From: JAFRXK01 sp045603305
GTDB taxonomy: Bacteria > Bacillota > Clostridia > Lachnospirales > Lachnospiraceae
Assembly: GCA_045603305.1 (NCBI GenBank)
Contig: JAZULV010000079.1
Coordinates: 32,025 to 96,024 of the forward strand
Direction: 5' to 3'
Length of the DNA stretch: 64,000 nt
Under the pieces are notes generated by a model, which made no database searches, had not been told where the DNA came from, and was given only the letters and a program-made list of their open reading frames with translations. This document shows positions 34,143 to 43,914 of the stretch, piece by piece (position 1 is the first letter of the stretch; each line of letters opens with the position of its first letter). The position numbers and the translations under genes are program-made.

Positions 34143-35909
34143 TTACATTCTGTCCGGTGCTTCAAAGCCAAGTAAATCAACACATGTGCACAGTACATCC
34201 ATTACAAGTGTAATAAGCTTGATATACTGCTCTCTGTGCATAGCATCCTCTTCTGCAAGAATCTTAGTCTCGTGATAGAACTTGTTAAATGCATCAGACA
34301 AACAGTAAATATACTGACATATCTTATGTGGTGCAATATCAGTATATGCTGACCAGATAACTTCGTTAAACTTTGAAATCTCGATATGAAGTGCCTTCTC
34401 TGCTTCACTGCATGCAGCTGCCATAGGCACATCCGAAAGATTGTCACAAGTCTCAAAATAACGTGACAGTATGGACTTAATTCTTACTATTGTATAAAGA
34501 ATATATGGTCCGGTATTACCTTCAAAAGAACTGAATCTTTCAACGTCAAATACATAATCCTTTGAAGCCTGATTTGACAAGTCGCCGTACTTAAGCGCAG
34601 CAAGGCCTACAACCTGGGATGTCGCTCTCGCTTCATCTTCACTTACTGAACGATTTTCCATAATCTTGTTGTAAACCGCATCACTTATCTCTTTTATAAG
34701 GAACTCAAGACGCATAACTCCGCCATCTCTTGTCTTAAATGGCTTGCCATCCTTGCCGTTCATAGTACCAAAGCCTAAGAACTGAAGGTCAACCTCCGGT
34801 CTTACTATACCGGTCTTTTTAGCACATCGAAATACCTGGGTGAAGTGCATCTCCTGACGCTTGTCAACCACATAAAGCACTCTGTCAGGAGCAAAGAGCT
34901 TCTCTCTTTCAACAAGGGTAGCTAAATCAGTTGTTGAATATAAAGTAGCCCCGTCAGACTTAATAAGAATACAAGGCGGTACTTCCTTAGTGTCAGTATC
35001 TTCCTTAACATCTACTACCAGTGCGCCTTCACTTTCCCTTGCAAAGCCTCCGTCCTTCATAAGTTCAATCATATCAGGAATGTAAGGCTGGGCATCGCTT
35101 TCCTTCTTCCACAAATCAAAAGAAACATTAAGCTTGTCGTAATTCTTCTTAAGGTCATTAACTGATACATTAAGAATATGATTCCAAAGGGCTGTATATC
35201 CCGGATTATTATTCTGAAGAAGGAATGTCGCATCATGTGCCTTCTTTGCAAATTCTTCATTCACTTTAGACTTTGCACTGGCTGCCGGATATATTTCTTC
35301 TAACTCTGAAATAGTAAACGGTGCTTCTTCAGGATATGGACCCTGGAAGTTTTCATCAAAGTACACTAATTCAGGCTTTCTCTCCTTAAGCTCTTCAATG
35401 ATTAATCCCATCTGAAGCCCCCAGTCGCCAAGATGCACATCACCAATTACTTCATTGCCAACAAATCTGAATATTCGCTTAACACTCTCACCAATAACTG
35501 CAGAACGAAGATGTCCTACATGAAGAGGCTTAGCCACATTAGGTCCGCCGTAATCAATAACTACAGTCTCTTTCTTTTCAGCCTCATTGCATCCAAGCTT
35601 ATCACTTGCCATCATCTTATCAAGATATGCCGCAAGATATTCTCCTGAAATCTTGATATTTATAAAGCCCGGTGCTACGGCAGTTATCTCTTCAAAACAA
35701 CTATTATCCTGAAGCTTGGCAACTACATCATTTGCAATCATAATAGGAGCCTTGCGGTATGTCTTAGCAGCTGCCATGGCACCATTACACTGATATTCAC
35801 ATAAATCTGGTCTGTTTGAAATAGTAACTTTCGCCAAGCCGGCATCATAGCCACATTCTTCAAACCCTTTGCCAACCTCTTTGGCAATTATGTCAAGTAT
35901 TTTTTCCAT
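34143..35909 (-). CDS. argS: Arginyl-tRNA synthetase
   Basis: A 588-residue class I synthetase that charges tRNA-Arg with arginine. The HIGH motif is HVGH in AKPLHVGHLRSAVIGE. The family often lacks a standard KMSKS; here GKPFKTRDGGV stands in its place. The C-terminal anticodon-binding helical domain ends FEAPDRM. GGAGG stands 5 bases before the ATG at 35909; an in-frame start 15 bases upstream is unlikely because it would overlap that site. It is 15 bases downstream of the lipoprotein gene at 35925 and may be cotranscribed with it. Confidence 0.96.
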   Translation of the reverse strand: MEKILDIIAKEVGKGFEECGYDAGLAKVTISNRPDLCEYQCNGAMAAAKTYRKAPIMIANDVVAKLQDNSCFEEITAVAPGFINIKISGEYLAAYLDKMMASDKLGCNEAEKKETVVIDYGGPNVAKPLHVGHLRSAVIGESVKRIFRFVGNEVIGDVHLGDWGLQMGLIIEELKERKPELVYFDENFQGPYPEEAPFTISELEEIYPAASAKSKVNEEFAKKAHDATFLLQNNNPGYTALWNHILNVSVNDLKKNYDKLNVSFDLWKKESDAQPYIPDMIELMKDGGFARESEGALVVDVKEDTDTKEVPPCILIKSDGATLYSTTDLATLVEREKLFAPDRVLYVVDKRQEMHFTQVFRCAKKTGIVRPEVDLQFLGFGTMNGKDGKPFKTRDGGVMRLEFLIKEISDAVYNKIMENRSVSEDEARATSQVVGLAALKYGDLSNQASKDYVFDVERFSSFEGNTGPYILYTIVRIKSILSRYFETCDNLSDVPMAAACSEAEKALHIEISKFNEVIWSAYTDIAPHKICQYIYCLSDAFNKFYHETKILAEEDAMHREQYIKLITLVMDVLCTCVDLLGFEAPDRM

Positions 35910-35924
35910 ACGAACCTCCGACAA

Positions 35925-36719
35925 TTAATAATAAAAATCAAGCAGATAATCTCCTGTCAGATTATAATTTTCTTCATTATGAGTACCTTTGTCAGATATA
36001 TATACACTATCATCATCAAAGGCAAATCTTATTGCATCTTCGAAATCATTCTCATAAACATACACAGCCTTGTAATCTTCTGAAGATGCATCATTCAAAG
36101 CATAAAATTCTCCGGCAATAGAATACTGCTTTGACTCTCCGGCCTCATTTACCACGCTGCCTGCGGCTCTGAAGTATCCATCTGCATCTCCCGCATAATC
36201 CTCATCATAAAGAGTAATATAAAAATTACCAAGATTACATGTGTACTGACCTGATATACCGTCATCAAGCACATTTTTCTCTACGCCATTAGCAACTCCT
36301 TCTGTAGTTGGTGCATTAACATAAACACCATTTACATACCAGCCATTGTCATTGACCATATACATATAATTACCTTCAAGAGTCGCATCCCAGAACATCA
36401 CATCTTCATCATAAGCCTTAGCTATAGCACCAAGATACATCTCATCACTATAAAACTCAAATCGGCAGCAATCATAACCATCCACCTGTACCTTTCCTTT
36501 ACACTCATATCTGGTATGGTTAGGTAAAACACCATCTGCATTTTCCATAATATAATCAAAAACAGCCTGTTCTTCTTTTGAAAGTTCCTGTGCTGTAGTT
36601 GCTTCTGTAGTTTGCTCGTTATTATTTGTGTTGTCATCTTTAGAATCACTGCATGCACTTATAAAAAAACACATAGCAACCAAAACACATATAAATAAAA
36701 CTGATAATAACTTCTTCAT
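35925..36719 (-). CDS. Putative lipoprotein of unknown function
   Basis: A 264-residue exported protein. A hydrophobic start (MKKLLSVLFICVLVAM) leads to the lipobox SAC, so Cys24 is probably lipidated. A Thr/Asn/Gln/Glu-rich linker (about 27-50) follows, then a domain with many acidic and aromatic residues that I do not recognise. No catalytic motif is visible. The ATG has GGAGG upstream. It lies just upstream of argS and downstream of the EF-P terminator. Its acidic, aromatic composition is like other Lachnospiraceae lipoproteins in this window. Confidence 0.75.
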   Translation of the reverse strand: MKKLLSVLFICVLVAMCFFISACSDSKDDNTNNNEQTTEATTAQELSKEEQAVFDYIMENADGVLPNHTRYECKGKVQVDGYDCCRFEFYSDEMYLGAIAKAYDEDVMFWDATLEGNYMYMVNDNGWYVNGVYVNAPTTEGVANGVEKNVLDDGISGQYTCNLGNFYITLYDEDYAGDADGYFRAAGSVVNEAGESKQYSIAGEFYALNDASSEDYKAVYVYENDFEDAIRFAFDDDSVYISDKGTHNEENYNLTGDYLLDFYY

Positions 36720-36789
36720 AATAGACCTCCATATTCTACATACATATTAGTACATCTTCAAAGCATTGCACAAAATTGTAAATATGAAA

Positions 36790-36816
36790 AAGCTCTGCCA
36801 CATTCAGGCAGAGCTT
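36790..36816 (-). terminator. Terminator after efp
   Basis: Perfect arms AAGCTCTGCC / GGCAGAGCTT (10 pairs) are followed by TTTC on the minus strand, about 12 bases after the stop at 36828. Confidence 0.9.
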
Positions 36817-36827
36817 ATAAACCTAAA

Positions 36828-37385
36828 TTAGACTCTTGACATGTACTCGCCGGTTCTTGTATCAATACGTATAATATCGCCCTGATTTACAAACAACGGA
36901 ACATATACTGTAGCACCTGTCTCAACTACTGCCGGCTTTGTAGCACCTGTAGCTGTATCACCCTTAAATCCAGGCTCTGTATCAGTAATCTCAAGCTCAA
37001 CGAACATAGGTGGCTCAACAGAGAATACCTGTCCCTTGTGAGAACAAACTCTTACTGTGTCATTCTCCTTAACAAACTTAAGTGCGTCACCTATAACATC
37101 ATTACTTAATGCAACCTGATCATAAGTTTCTCCATCCATGAAGTAATATAAGTCACCATCTGAATATAAATACTGCATATCAACACGGTCAATGATAGCA
37201 TTCTCAAACTTCTCTGTAGGTCTGAATGACTTCTCAATTACACCGCCACTCTTAATATTCTTTAACTTTGTTCTTACGAACGCAGCACCCTTTCCTGGTT
37301 TTACATGCTGGAATTCAATTATCTGATAAATGTTACCCTCCATCTCAATAGTAACACCATTTCTAAAATCACCCGCTGTTGTCAT
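36828..37385 (-). CDS. efp: Elongation factor P
   Basis: A 185-residue EF-P with its three beta-barrel domains. The modifiable-lysine loop reads HVKPGKGAAFVRT, and the C-terminus has the family-typical FVNQGDIIRIDTRTGEYMSRV. EF-P relieves ribosome stalling at proline runs. The conserved Lys in PGKG could be modified, but no EpmA/EpmB or YmfI genes are near to tell how. The ATG has AAGGAGG upstream and the gene sits behind its own promoter and terminator. Confidence 0.96.
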   Translation of the reverse strand: MTTAGDFRNGVTIEMEGNIYQIIEFQHVKPGKGAAFVRTKLKNIKSGGVIEKSFRPTEKFENAIIDRVDMQYLYSDGDLYYFMDGETYDQVALSNDVIGDALKFVKENDTVRVCSHKGQVFSVEPPMFVELEITDTEPGFKGDTATGATKPAVVETGATVYVPLFVNQGDIIRIDTRTGEYMSRV

Positions 37386-37424
37386 CTTGGGATTTCCTCC
37401 TTAACGTTAATCGTATTCTAATAT

Positions 37425-37453
37425 ATAATAAACTAGTTTTTCATTTTTTTCAA
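37425..37453 (-). promoter_or_regulatory. Promoter of efp
   Basis: TTGAAA (37453-37448) and TATTAT (37430-37425) are 17 bases apart on the minus strand, about 40 bases before the ATG. Confidence 0.6.
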
Positions 37454-37578
37454 CATCTTTTTATAAGATACTGCCATAAATTCAATAAATTCCTGCCTGT
37501 ATGCTTCAATTAAACAAAAAACAACCGTTTTATTATCTCTTGATTCACATCCGGCACAAATTGTTCTTAAAAAATTGA

Positions 37579-38682
37579 TTACCCTTCGAACACAATAAAA
37601 GGAATCATCATCTCTTCTTCTGTCAGGCTTCCGTGCATACTCACCCATCTCTCATCATTAAAGTATATTGTGAGATTATCTGTTGCAATTGCTAAATAGT
37701 CGCCCAGCATTGATCTGAAATTCTCATGATGCTTTCCTGTGCCAAAAAGATTCTTATTTATTGCCTCTTCCATTGGCATAAGCAAAAATTTGTCTCCAAA
37801 TGCTTTCTTAAATTCTTTTTCAAATATTTCTTTTTTATCTTCCTTTATAAAGAAATTTAGAACTCTTGGCTCCAATGAAGGCAATCGAACCAGACAGTCG
37901 CAAATCTGTGGATAATCCTGCAATACTGCATAACCAGTATCAATATGTCCATGATCTGCCGTAACAATAATAAGTGTATCTTCCAATTCGTCAGCAAGCT
38001 CACTTACCTTCTTTTCAATATTTCTAAGAGTTTCTTTTACAATATCCGAACCGCATCCATAGTTGTGTAAAACCCCATCCGGCTGATTCCAATAAGCATA
38101 GATGTATTTTGGGTCAGGTTCTTCACACAATTCTTTAACCAGGGCACATATCTCTTCAATACTTTTGGGATAAGGGTCAAAAAACGGAGCACATAAATAT
38201 GCCTTACCGCCAGCTTTGTTTATTGTTGTTACTATATTTTCATACGGTGTTACTGTCCACGCAACGTTATAGTCCGCTGCCGGTTCTTCAGTACCCTGAA
38301 CAGTATTCATAAACACTGTTACATTCTTGTCTACCTGCGGATAATAGCAATCCCAGCCCAGCCAGCTATGTTCGCAAGGCTGTAACCCGGACAGGGCAGA
38401 GGTTGTTGCTGCTACTGTTGTTGATAAAAAAACCGATTTGTAAATTCCCGCAAGATGACTTCTAAAAGGGTCCTTCTCATCAAGCACACTTTCCAAAATA
38501 GATTTGCCCATTCCGTCAAGAATAAGAACTACAACATTCTTATAGTCTTTTTGCAAATATTTATCAGCAAGAGATAAAGACCCACCCACTGTCGGAATGC
38601 CCCATTTCTTCAAAACAGAATTGGGAAGATTAGCTATACAATTTTCGTAATCAGGCCAAACTAATTTTTTCTTTTCTGTCAT
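37579..38682 (-). CDS. Alkaline-phosphatase-superfamily phosphodiesterase/pyrophosphatase
   Basis: A 367-residue protein of the type I phosphodiesterase/nucleotide pyrophosphatase group (PF01663). VVVLILDGMGKSILESV holds the first metal Asp; STTVAATTSALSGLQP holds the catalytic Thr; IVTADHGHID holds the later Asp-His metal ligands. It has no signal peptide, so it is likely cytoplasmic or membrane-associated, unlike classical alkaline phosphatase. The natural substrate is unknown; nucleotide pyrophosphate or phosphodiester substrates are typical. It stands between efp and a tiny DUF1232-like gene. Confidence 0.88.
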   Translation of the reverse strand: MTEKKKLVWPDYENCIANLPNSVLKKWGIPTVGGSLSLADKYLQKDYKNVVVLILDGMGKSILESVLDEKDPFRSHLAGIYKSVFLSTTVAATTSALSGLQPCEHSWLGWDCYYPQVDKNVTVFMNTVQGTEEPAADYNVAWTVTPYENIVTTINKAGGKAYLCAPFFDPYPKSIEEICALVKELCEEPDPKYIYAYWNQPDGVLHNYGCGSDIVKETLRNIEKKVSELADELEDTLIIVTADHGHIDTGYAVLQDYPQICDCLVRLPSLEPRVLNFFIKEDKKEIFEKEFKKAFGDKFLLMPMEEAINKNLFGTGKHHENFRSMLGDYLAIATDNLTIYFNDERWVSMHGSLTEEEMMIPFIVFEG

Positions 38683-38728
38683 ACTTTCCCCTTCCCTGAC
38701 TAATTACAGATGATATGAATATTTTCTA

Positions 38729-38875
38729 TCAATCTTTGTCTAGTAATCGTTTTTGTGATGCCAACCCCAAAAGAAGGACAATAATATCATCAATCGGTCC
38801 CGGTGCTATATCTATCGGTGACACAATATACACCAAAACAATTATAGCTATTAAAACTTTCAATAACCCCTTCAT
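38729..38875 (-). CDS. DUF1232-like small membrane protein
   Basis: A 48-residue protein too short for routine gene calling. GGAGG stands 8 bases before the ATG at 38875. It is one hydrophobic helix (about 4-19) followed by YIVSPIDIAPGPIDDIIVLL, which is the core of the YkvA/DUF1232 family, then a short basic tail. Usual family members are about 80-130 residues, so this is a mini-form. The function of the family is not established. It lies just upstream of the phosphodiesterase gene on the same strand, which may form one unit. Confidence 0.7.
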   Translation of the reverse strand: MKGLLKVLIAIIVLVYIVSPIDIAPGPIDDIIVLLLGLASQKRLLDKD

Positions 38876-39022
38876 CGCATGCACCTCCCTTATTTATTCT
38901 TACTTTCACTTCAAATTTTGTTTATAGTATACCAAATATCAAAGTTAAGTTCAAATAATGTTTTTCATTTCGTCACTGTTTTGTTTATCTCCGATTTTGA
39001 AATATATATAATACTATAAAAC

Positions 39023-39054
39023 CCATGCACCTGCATACCTGCAAGCACATGGGC
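39023..39054 (-). terminator. Terminator after nrdR-yqeG
   Basis: Minus-strand arms CCCATGTGCTTGC / GCAGGTGCATGGG (with wobbles) around a 6-base loop are followed by TTTTATAG, about 80 bases after the yqeG stop. Confidence 0.75.
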
Positions 39055-39131
39055 CTATTCACACTTTCATATGATATCTGACGTCTCTGTCTTCAAATTA
39101 TATGTAATCTGTCACACCAATAAATGTGAAA

Positions 39132-39635
39132 TTACATGATTCTCTTTTTATAATATGCAAGTACAATTTTCTCAAAAAATCTCTTAACCACTATATTGAA
39201 CTTTTCATGCTTATCTATCTGTTTTACCAATATACTGTAGATACCGGAACGTCTCGCACCCCAGACATCAGTAAAAAGCTGGTCTCCAATAAACACCACA
39301 TCATCAATACTAAGGCCCATTTCAGCAACCCCCTGCATATATCCGCTTCTTTTCGGTTTCCATGCATTTGCTACATACTGTGTTTTAACAGCCTCTGCAA
39401 AGGGTTTTACACGGGTTTCATTATTATTTGAAATAAGACAAGTCTTAAATCCCAGACTTCTTAACTTTTCGAACAACTCAACAACCCGCTCATCAGCAGG
39501 AGCATCATGTGCAACAAGTGTATTATCTATATCAAACAGAATACCTCTTTTCCCCGATTCATACAACTCATTAAAATCAATGGTATATGTAATATCAGTA
39601 AACCGGTCAGGGCAAAGTCTCATTAGTCCTATCAT
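39132..39635 (-). CDS. yqeG: YqeG-family HAD phosphatase
   Basis: A 167-residue HAD-superfamily subclass IIIA phosphatase. Motif I is LFDIDNTLV, motif II is LISNNNETR, and the acidic motif is FIGDQLFTDVWGARRSG. The whole pattern matches the YqeG/TIGR01668 family of Firmicutes. In Bacillus the gene usually precedes the GTPase gene yqeH, which is absent here. The nrdR stop overlaps an upstream GTG; I prefer the ATG at 39635, which is spaced well from AAGGAG. Possible substrate: phosphatidylglycerophosphate-like or other small phosphoesters; this is not shown. Confidence 0.9.
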   Translation of the reverse strand: MIGLMRLCPDRFTDITYTIDFNELYESGKRGILFDIDNTLVAHDAPADERVVELFEKLRSLGFKTCLISNNNETRVKPFAEAVKTQYVANAWKPKRSGYMQGVAEMGLSIDDVVFIGDQLFTDVWGARRSGIYSILVKQIDKHEKFNIVVKRFFEKIVLAYYKKRIM

Positions 39636-39637
39636 CA

Positions 39638-40093
39638 CTATCTCCTTCTATATATCTTCTCCAGCTCATCAAAGAATGTATTAACATCTTTAAATTCTCT
39701 GTAAACTGAAGCAAATCGCACATAAGCAACATCATCCAGTGCTTTAAGCTTATCCATAACAAGTTCACCAATAAATGATGTAGTTACCTCTTTGTCTGAC
39801 ATATTAAAAATCTCACTCTCAACAGCATTAACAAGCTCGTCTATCTGAGTTCTTGAAACAGGTCTTTTATGGCAGGCTCTAAAAATACCCCCCTCCAACT
39901 TTGAACGGTCATACGCTACTCTTGTGCTGTCTTTCTTTACTATCATCAAAGGGATAGTTTCTATCTTCTCAAATGTAGTAAATCTCTTACCGCAATTGTC
40001 ACATTGTCTGCGTCGTCTTATTGCATTTGAATCCTCTACCGACCTGGAATCAACTACTCGTATATTATCGTCATTACAATACGGACACTTCAT
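39638..40093 (-). CDS. nrdR: Transcriptional repressor of ribonucleotide reductase genes
   Basis: A 151-residue NrdR. The N-terminus MKCPYCNDDN...RQCDNCGKRFTTFE is the zinc ribbon that reads NrdR boxes; the ATP-cone domain (about 50-140) senses ATP/dATP. NrdR represses nrd operons when dATP is abundant. Length and motifs are standard. It is coupled to yqeG by an overlap of stop and start. No ribonucleotide reductase gene is in the window, so its targets are elsewhere. Confidence 0.95.
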   Translation of the reverse strand: MKCPYCNDDNIRVVDSRSVEDSNAIRRRRQCDNCGKRFTTFEKIETIPLMIVKKDSTRVAYDRSKLEGGIFRACHKRPVSRTQIDELVNAVESEIFNMSDKEVTTSFIGELVMDKLKALDDVAYVRFASVYREFKDVNTFFDELEKIYRRR

Positions 40094-40168
40094 CTGTTAC
40101 CCCTCCATTATATACACTCCATTCATTATAAAAGCTACATAATTTGGTGTCAATTAATATTTACTCTT

Positions 40169-40423
40169 TTAGCACTTTCTTACACATTCTTCCGGATTGA
40201 TCTCCACAAGCACAATATCTTCACCTATCTGTCTTACACATTTAAATGGAACAACAAATTCGCAGTCTCTTCCGAACAAACCGCCAAAATGCCCCGGCCC
40301 CGGTATAATAAACGCTTCGACACAGCCGTTTTTCTCATTAAACTCTATGTCAGCTATACAACCAAGTCGCTTGCAGTCACATATATTGATAACTTCCTTT
40401 TGCCTTAAACATATAAGCCTCAT
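40169..40423 (-). CDS. YlmC/YmxH family PRC-barrel protein
   Basis: An 84-residue protein. The start RLICLRQKEVINICDCKRLG and the ending PFKCVRQIGEDIVLVEI are typical of the YlmC/YmxH PRC-barrel family found in spore-forming Firmicutes. The family is tied to sporulation by phylogeny and expression in Bacillus; its biochemical role is unknown. Several cysteines (ICDCKRLGC) are typical of Clostridia members. It is upstream of nrdR-yqeG with only 75 bases between, so these may be cotranscribed. Confidence 0.85.
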   Translation of the reverse strand: MRLICLRQKEVINICDCKRLGCIADIEFNEKNGCVEAFIIPGPGHFGGLFGRDCEFVVPFKCVRQIGEDIVLVEINPEECVRKC

Positions 40424-40576
40424 AAAAACTCATTCTCCTAAATATAGACAATAGCAAAACATACCTTTACATAAATACAGTTTTTATTCTGCACTGCAAA
40501 TTGTTTTTCCTGCTCTTCCTATATAATATGAGATTACATAATGGGACGTTATTATTATTAAGCAAAAGCTGCCACA

Positions 40577-42169
40577 CTAGTTCCTGCTGAATTCCTCTAA
40601 CACAAGTCCCGGATTTCTGTCAAGCACCATACCAACACTCCAGCTGTTAGCAAAGAGTAATAATGGGTTATCCTTCATGTCCTTTACTCGCTTCATGTCG
40701 GAAGTACCCTGTATACGGTTTACATCAATCTCGTCTTTATTTGCAATCCAGCGTATATATTCGTATGGAAGCGGTTCAAGTCTTACTTCAACATTGTATT
40801 CATTGTTAAGTCTGTAGAGCAATACATCAAACTGAAGCACACCTACTACACCTACTATTATCTCCTCCATACCGGTATTAAATTCCTGGAATATCTGGAT
40901 AGCACCCTCCTGAGCAATCTGGGTAACACCCTTAATGAACTGCTTACGCTTCATGGTATCTAACTGGCGCAGTCTTGCAAAATGCTCCGGTGCAAATGTA
41001 GGTATTCCCTCGTACTCGAACTTCTTGGCTGAAGTTGTAAGTGTATCACCTATTGAGAAGATACCCGGATCAAATACACCTATAATATCTCCGGCATAAG
41101 CCTCTTCTATAATCTTTCTCTCCTGGGCCATCATCTGCTGAGGCTGGCTTAACTTAATCTTTCTGCCACCCTGAATATGATTTACCTCCATACCGGCGGT
41201 AAATTTACCGGAACAAATTCTCATAAAGGCAATTCTGTCACGGTGAGCCTTGTTCATATTCGCCTGAATCTTAAATACAAAGGCTGAGAAGTTATCGTCA
41301 AACGGAGAAACTTCTCCAATGTCAGCCTTTCTTGCAAGCGGTGCAGTAGTCATCTTAAGAAAATGCTCAAGGAAAGTCTCAACACCAAAATTAGTCAAAG
41401 CTGAACCGAAGAATACCGGTGAAAGCTCACCACGGCTTACCTTCTCCATATCAAACTCCTGACCGGCACCATCAAGAAGTTCTATGTCATCCTGAAGCTG
41501 GTTATATAACAACTCGCCTAAAAGCTCCTTTGCTTCATCTGAATCTGCTGGAAGCTCGGTAGAAGCAACCTCCTTCTGACCATTCATTGCCGCAGTAAAG
41601 GTAGTAATATTGTGAGTGTTTCTGTCGTAAACACCCTTAAACTCCTTGCCACAGCCAATAGGCCAGTTAATAGGGCAGGTGCTGATACCAAGCACCTCTT
41701 CAATCTCATCCATAAGCTCGAATGGGTCATTGGCCTCTCTGTCCATCTTATTTATAAATGTAAATATAGGTATGTTTCTTAACAGACAAACCTTAAACAA
41801 CTTAATAGTCTGGGCCTCAACACCCTTTGAAGCATCGATTACCATTACCGCAGAGTCTGCTGCCATAAGGGTTCTGTAAGTATCCTCGGAGAAATCCTGA
41901 TGTCCCGGAGTATCCAGAATATTAATACAATAGCCATCGTAATTAAACTGAAGTACTGAAGATGTTACGGAGATACCTCTCTCCTTTTCAATCTCCATCC
42001 AGTCTGAAACGGCGTGCTTTGCAGTCTTCTTTCCCTTTACTGAGCCTGCCAGGTTGATAGCACCTCCGTAAAGCAAAAACTTCTCTGTAAGGGTAGTTTT
42101 ACCTGCATCCGGGTGAGATATTATGGCAAAGGTTCTTCTTTTCTCAATATTGCTTCTTAAATCAGACAC
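40577..42169 (-). CDS. prfC: Peptide chain release factor 3
   Basis: A 530-residue GTPase that removes RF1/RF2 from the ribosome after termination. G1 is SHPDAGKTTLTEKFLLYGG, the HSVSD-like core is AVSDWMEIEKERGISVTSS, G3 is ILDTPGHQDFSEDT and G4 is FINKMDREAND. This matches RF3 and not EF-G by the SDWMEIE signature. Length is standard. It has no cotranscribed neighbour that I can see. Confidence 0.97.
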   Translation of the reverse strand: MSDLRSNIEKRRTFAIISHPDAGKTTLTEKFLLYGGAINLAGSVKGKKTAKHAVSDWMEIEKERGISVTSSVLQFNYDGYCINILDTPGHQDFSEDTYRTLMAADSAVMVIDASKGVEAQTIKLFKVCLLRNIPIFTFINKMDREANDPFELMDEIEEVLGISTCPINWPIGCGKEFKGVYDRNTHNITTFTAAMNGQKEVASTELPADSDEAKELLGELLYNQLQDDIELLDGAGQEFDMEKVSRGELSPVFFGSALTNFGVETFLEHFLKMTTAPLARKADIGEVSPFDDNFSAFVFKIQANMNKAHRDRIAFMRICSGKFTAGMEVNHIQGGRKIKLSQPQQMMAQERKIIEEAYAGDIIGVFDPGIFSIGDTLTTSAKKFEYEGIPTFAPEHFARLRQLDTMKRKQFIKGVTQIAQEGAIQIFQEFNTGMEEIIVGVVGVLQFDVLLYRLNNEYNVEVRLEPLPYEYIRWIANKDEIDVNRIQGTSDMKRVKDMKDNPLLLFANSWSVGMVLDRNPGLVLEEFSRN

Positions 42170-42221
42170 TTAAGTCTTCCTCCTTATGTTCATATTAAAA
42201 ATCCTAGTTAGTTTTATTGTA

Positions 42222-43763
42222 TTATAGCATCGGTGCGAAAAGCCTTAACACAGCCTGTAATAACTTTACATACCATGGAATTGCCTTTATGAAAGCTTCA
42301 TCTACTTCTATGGTCTGACTTTCAATGGTCTTCATATAGTCTTCATACAATTGGCCTGCTGCATCTGCACCGTACACAAATGTACCACATTCGAAGTGAA
42401 GATACAAGCTTCTAAAATCAAGATTTATACTTCCGATAACAGCTTTTGTATCGTCACTCACACAACACTTGGAATGAAGGAAGCCTGGAAGATACTCATA
42501 TACCCTTACTCCCGAATCAATTAACTGCTTATAATATGAACGGGTGAGCATAAATACGAACTTTTTGTCCGGAACATGCGGAGTCATAATTCTTACATCT
42601 ACACCGCTTCTTGCAGCCACTAAAAGGGCTCTCATAAGCTCATCATCAATTATAAGATATGGTGTATAAAAATATACATACTTCTTAGCACTGTTAACTA
42701 TGCTTAAATAAACATTTTCCGCAACCTGCTCTGCATCAAAGGGCATATCACCAAAAGGCTGTACATATCCTCTTGGATTGTCTACAGGTATATCCTTCGC
42801 CTTTATCAGGTACTGGTCAAAATCTTTATCAGTGAACTCTATACTATTCCATGTGCTAAGAAACATCGCCGTAAGATTCCATACAGCCTCACCTTTTATC
42901 ATGATACCGGCATCCTTCCAAAAACCATACTTGCTGATATGATTTATGTATTCATCCGCCATGTTAATACCGCCGGTAAAACCTACCTTACCATCTATTA
43001 CAGTTATCTTTCTATGGTCACGGTTATTATGAATTGCCGACAATACAGGATAAACCGGATTGAAAGACCTGCACAAAATTCCCTTTGTTCTCAGCTTCTT
43101 CTCATAAGCGAAAGGCAAGAGACATATACAGCCCATATCATCATAAATAATTCTGACTTCAACACCTTCTGCAACTTTTCGCTCAAGTATCTCCATCACT
43201 GTATCCCACATCAAGCCTTTATTTATAATGAAATATTCAATAAAAATAAACTTCTCTGCTTTTTCCAGCTCAATGCAAATCTGCTTAAAATATTCTTCTC
43301 CTGAAGGAAAATATTTTGTCTCACAGTTATCATAAATCGGAGCCTGTGCGCAGTTATCCAGATATACAGCTATTCTCTTAGCATCAGCATCTTCTGATTC
43401 TAACCTTTTTAACACACTTGCATCCTGAGACTCAATATATTTAATATGTTCATCAATTTTGTTAAACTTATTTAAAAAGTGTCTTGATATAGTTTTTCCG
43501 CCAAACAGCAGAAAAAGCACCGGTCCTATTAAAGGTACTCCTAAAACAACTGTAGTCCAGGACAATTTATATGATGAATTGGATCTTTGCCTTACGATTA
43601 TTATTGTAAGTATGGCCGCAATACACGAAGATGCCACAGTAACATAAGCATAATATGGACCACTGATTTTTAATATCGCATACACAATCCACACAAGCTG
43701 AAAAAGTACAATAAGGGCTACCCATAAAACTCGGCTTATAAGAAATCTGATTAATTTATGCAT
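42222..43763 (-). CDS. cls: Cardiolipin synthase
   Basis: A 513-residue phospholipase D-superfamily enzyme with two N-terminal transmembrane helices (about 10-60). Its two HKD motifs are HNNRDHRKITVIDG (near residue 245) and HSKCCVSDDTKAVIGSINLD (near 430), each with the Asn-rich tail. It joins two phosphatidylglycerol molecules to cardiolipin and glycerol at the membrane. Length fits ClsA-type enzymes. It is divergent from coaX across about 150 bases. Confidence 0.95.
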   Translation of the reverse strand: MHKLIRFLISRVLWVALIVLFQLVWIVYAILKISGPYYAYVTVASSCIAAILTIIIVRQRSNSSYKLSWTTVVLGVPLIGPVLFLLFGGKTISRHFLNKFNKIDEHIKYIESQDASVLKRLESEDADAKRIAVYLDNCAQAPIYDNCETKYFPSGEEYFKQICIELEKAEKFIFIEYFIINKGLMWDTVMEILERKVAEGVEVRIIYDDMGCICLLPFAYEKKLRTKGILCRSFNPVYPVLSAIHNNRDHRKITVIDGKVGFTGGINMADEYINHISKYGFWKDAGIMIKGEAVWNLTAMFLSTWNSIEFTDKDFDQYLIKAKDIPVDNPRGYVQPFGDMPFDAEQVAENVYLSIVNSAKKYVYFYTPYLIIDDELMRALLVAARSGVDVRIMTPHVPDKKFVFMLTRSYYKQLIDSGVRVYEYLPGFLHSKCCVSDDTKAVIGSINLDFRSLYLHFECGTFVYGADAAGQLYEDYMKTIESQTIEVDEAFIKAIPWYVKLLQAVLRLFAPML

Positions 43764-43914
43764 TACGGTCTCCTTTCGTAAAATCTATTCTTTGTTGTAA
43801 AACATTTTATATTATGATATATTATGACTAAAGTTAAAAAACTCTATAAAATCTTTTATTTTATATATGATTAAATCATTTGATTCAAATATATTATAGA
43901 TAAGGAGAATATAT

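Noticed and set aside
37433..37648. Minus-strand frame of 71 codons after the phosphodiesterase gene
   Set aside because: Most of it lies in the end of the 37579-38682 gene in another frame. The remainder, ending in MAVSYKKMLKKMKN, is too short and has no good ribosome site.
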